From Pseudomonas fluorescens NCIMB 11764 (GTDB lineage Bacteria; Pseudomonadota; Gammaproteobacteria; Pseudomonadales; Pseudomonadaceae), in assembly GCF_000293885.2 (NCBI RefSeq), contig NZ_CP010945.1:1260001-1324000 (forward strand): a DNA stretch of 64,000 nt. Reading direction: 5' to 3'. Under the pieces are notes generated by a model that was not told where the DNA came from, ran no database searches, and saw nothing but the letters and a program-made list of their open reading frames with translations. The translations under genes and the position numbers were made by a program. The stretch's first letter is position 1. Every line of letters begins with the position of its first letter. This document shows positions 62,503 to 64,000 of the stretch, one piece after another.

Positions 62503-63510
62503 CTACCAGTCGCGTTTCTGCCAGTCTTGGTCAATTCCCATGCCGTCAAGGTTGAGATCCAGATGGGTCAGATTGGGGAAGTCATTTAGCAGCAGTGCCT
62601 TCAAGCGTTTTCCCCAGCTCGATGATGGATTGATGACCTTCATCAGGTGTTGAGTGATGCAAAAAAGCATAAACGGACGAGCTCGACGGTGTGCGTCATC
62701 ATGGAACGCGGACAATGTCGGCGCTTGGTCTATCGGTGGCAGCTTCGGTTGATCGACGATGTTTCGGTTCCACAGACGACTGTGATGGGCGCACACATTG
62801 CGTAGATAGTTCAGGCTTCGAAGCCAACTGGCGAAGACCCTGCCATTGCTGATGCCGTACTCTTGCGAGATATCATCTTGATCCGCCTCAGTCATACCGG
62901 CAAAAAGCATCGAAAGCGTGCCGAAATCCCAAACCTCGCACGCCACCCAGACCGCTAACGGAAGGCCATATTTTTCCTTATTGTGGCGAATAAAGTCTTC
63001 GTTCGAGCGATTGATCAACGCAGCGTGCTTGCCAAGCCAGACATGATGTTTAGTCAGACCAGTTTTGCCGTCCAGCTGTTTAGAAAAGCTTTCGTGGAAC
63101 AGCTCGGACCTTAGGTAAGCAAACTTTTCGTGTTTGCCAAGCCCGTGGGAAATGTCCACCCGTAACGCAATTTCTATGCGCTCCAAAGCATCCAGAATCA
63201 ATAGCCGCAGTTTCTTATCGAAAACGTAAAGGTCGACCGAATTCTGGAATGTAGTCCCAGGCTTGAAATCATCGAGTGGAAAGCGAGTCGGTTTTGTTTT
63301 GGATGGTTGTTTGCTGCCTTGCTGATTGATTGGGCAGCAGAGCTCGGTGCGCTCGCGAAAGGCAAACCAATAACCACTGAGGCGGTAGTATCCGATGCGC
63401 TCCAGATACTCCATTGCTTTGGGTTTATCAGTCACTACCATCCCGCGAGCCATCAGCAATTCAAGCTGCTCTTGATAGCTCTGCCACGGTTTTGGATAGC
63501 CTTGCGTCAT
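62503..63510 (-). CDS. Abi-family (AbiD/F-like) protein with HEPN motif
   Basis: Protein of 335 aa in the Abi_2 family of abortive-infection proteins. The N-terminal part has YLERIGYYRLSGYWFAFRER and the C-terminal half the HEPN-type R-x4-6-H motif RNVCAHHSRLW (Arg about 237, His 242), which in this superfamily forms an RNase site. The ATG at 63510 follows AAGGTGG; a TTG at 63582 would add 24 residues. Gene neighbours are an Mrr-type endonuclease 82 bases upstream on the same strand and a candidate RNA. A phage-defence role is inferred from family. Confidence 0.87.
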   Translation of the reverse strand: MTQGYPKPWQSYQEQLELLMARGMVVTDKPKAMEYLERIGYYRLSGYWFAFRERTELCCPINQQGSKQPSKTKPTRFPLDDFKPGTTFQNSVDLYVFDKKLRLLILDALERIEIALRVDISHGLGKHEKFAYLRSELFHESFSKQLDGKTGLTKHHVWLGKHAALINRSNEDFIRHNKEKYGLPLAVWVACEVWDFGTLSMLFAGMTEADQDDISQEYGISNGRVFASWLRSLNYLRNVCAHHSRLWNRNIVDQPKLPPIDQAPTLSAFHDDAHRRARPFMLFCITQHLMKVINPSSSWGKRLKALLLNDFPNLTHLDLNLDGMGIDQDWQKRDW

Positions 63511-63591
63511 CGGCACACCACCTTGGCTACTGATGGCAGCCTCGTTTTGTTGGTTAAAATTTGGGGTTGAAACCTGAATCAAAAGACGAAT

Positions 63592-64000
63592 TTATAGCGG
63601 CAAGTACGTCAGCTTCAGCGGTACCAGTCGTTTGGTTTCCGAATCCGTCTGGGCATAGTGCTCAATCAATGTTCGTACGAGGTTGTCCAACGTCCATAGC
63701 GTCAGCGGCACACTGGCTCGCTCGGCTTCGTAGTAAGCATCTTTGCTGAAACCGCCGGTACTGACATACAGCCCGCGATCATCTTTGTGCCGTCCGCCCA
63801 GAAAACTGCAGATTTCCTGGCGGCCCATTTTCTCTTTGCGATGCTTGACCTCAACGATGATTCGCGGGTTCTCAAAGCCAAACCCGTCGGGTGACGCGAT
63901 GATGTCTTTTCCACGATCAGGGCCAGCCGGGGAGACCTGGGTTTTGTAGCCCATGGCCCGCAAGATTCCTGCGACCAAGTGCTGCATATCATCCCAGGGC
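63592..64000 (-). CDS. Mrr-type restriction endonuclease, C-terminal part (runs off the right edge)
   Basis: At least 136 codons; the 5' end is outside the window, since the frame continues upstream of the first ATG with PWDDMQHLVAGILRAMGY, the usual start of the Mrr catalytic domain. The PD-(D/E)xK nuclease motif is visible: GPDRGKDIIASPDG and IIVEVKHRK. A conserved LGGRHKDDRGLYVSTGGFSK loop follows. Mrr-type enzymes cleave modified DNA or act as general restriction nucleases. It lies directly upstream of the Abi gene in the same direction. The type and N-terminal recognition domain cannot be judged from this part. Confidence 0.88.
   Translation of the reverse strand, partial: PWDDMQHLVAGILRAMGYKTQVSPAGPDRGKDIIASPDGFGFENPRIIVEVKHRKEKMGRQEICSFLGGRHKDDRGLYVSTGGFSKDAYYEAERASVPLTLWTLDNLVRTLIEHYAQTDSETKRLVPLKLTYLPL

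Overview
The window is a piece of chromosome from a fluorescent-group Pseudomonas. This rests on the Pseudomonas-type 23S/5S rRNA end, a complete mgoBCAD (pvf) operon, the LapG/LapD biofilm pair, several REP-type palindromes with the cores GCGGGC..GCCCGC and GAGCGAGCCTGCTCGC, high GC with strong third-position GC bias, and many small conserved Pseudomonas families (DUF1656, DUF2789, DUF3077, DUF6916). No species is assigned.

Layout, left to right. (1) 1-1025: the 3' end of a 23S rRNA gene and two identical 5S genes, each followed by its own terminator. (2) 1461-3341: a double-Cache chemoreceptor. (3) 9100-3478, minus strand: mgoB, mgoC, mgoA, mgoD, the operon that makes the leudiazen/pyrazine N-oxide type diazeniumdiolate signal. 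(4) 9739-13758: a GntR/FCD regulator, then lapG-lapD (the c-di-GMP controlled periplasmic protease switch) with no lapA beside it, and a small conserved gene. (5) 13989-17673: a TauD-type dioxygenase with a complete sulfonate/sulfate-ester-type ABC importer. (6) 17841-22691: an XRE regulator, a 4HB chemoreceptor and a DosP-like PAS-PAS-GAF-GGDEF-EAL protein. (7) 22768-28011: a LysR regulator followed by an EmrAB-type tripartite efflux pump whose outer-membrane gene carries a REP pair inside its 5' coding sequence.

(8) 28081-45682 is the most unusual part. It holds two HlyD-type adaptors, an M50 metalloprotease fused to a HlyD-like arm, a GNAT acetyltransferase, a DUF6916/tail-collar pair on the opposite strand, a GT39-type membrane glycosyltransferase, a PAPS sulfotransferase, a 2320-residue surface protein (LEPR motif, DUF4347, glycine-rich region, 15 Ig-like repeats), a TolC-like outer-membrane protein and an APS kinase. 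No ABC ATPase is present. I read it as a dedicated export and modification (glycosylation, sulfation) system for the giant protein, which I do not recognise as a described system.

(9) 45786-54138: slipin/NfeD, a YbaK deacylase, DUF2789, and a MarR-controlled FUSC/DUF1656/HlyD/NodT aromatic-acid efflux operon with 4-bp overlaps throughout. (10) 54422-61480: a YdgA-like protein, a Rieske-FAD reductase, a PEBP protein, and a vWA lipoprotein / ECF sigma / membrane anti-sigma operon with an ECF-type promoter in front. (11) 61563-64000: a frame-disrupted DUF3077 gene with a structured-looking leader, a candidate short RNA, an Abi-family HEPN protein and the 3' part of an Mrr-type restriction endonuclease, which looks like a small defence patch that continues past the right edge.
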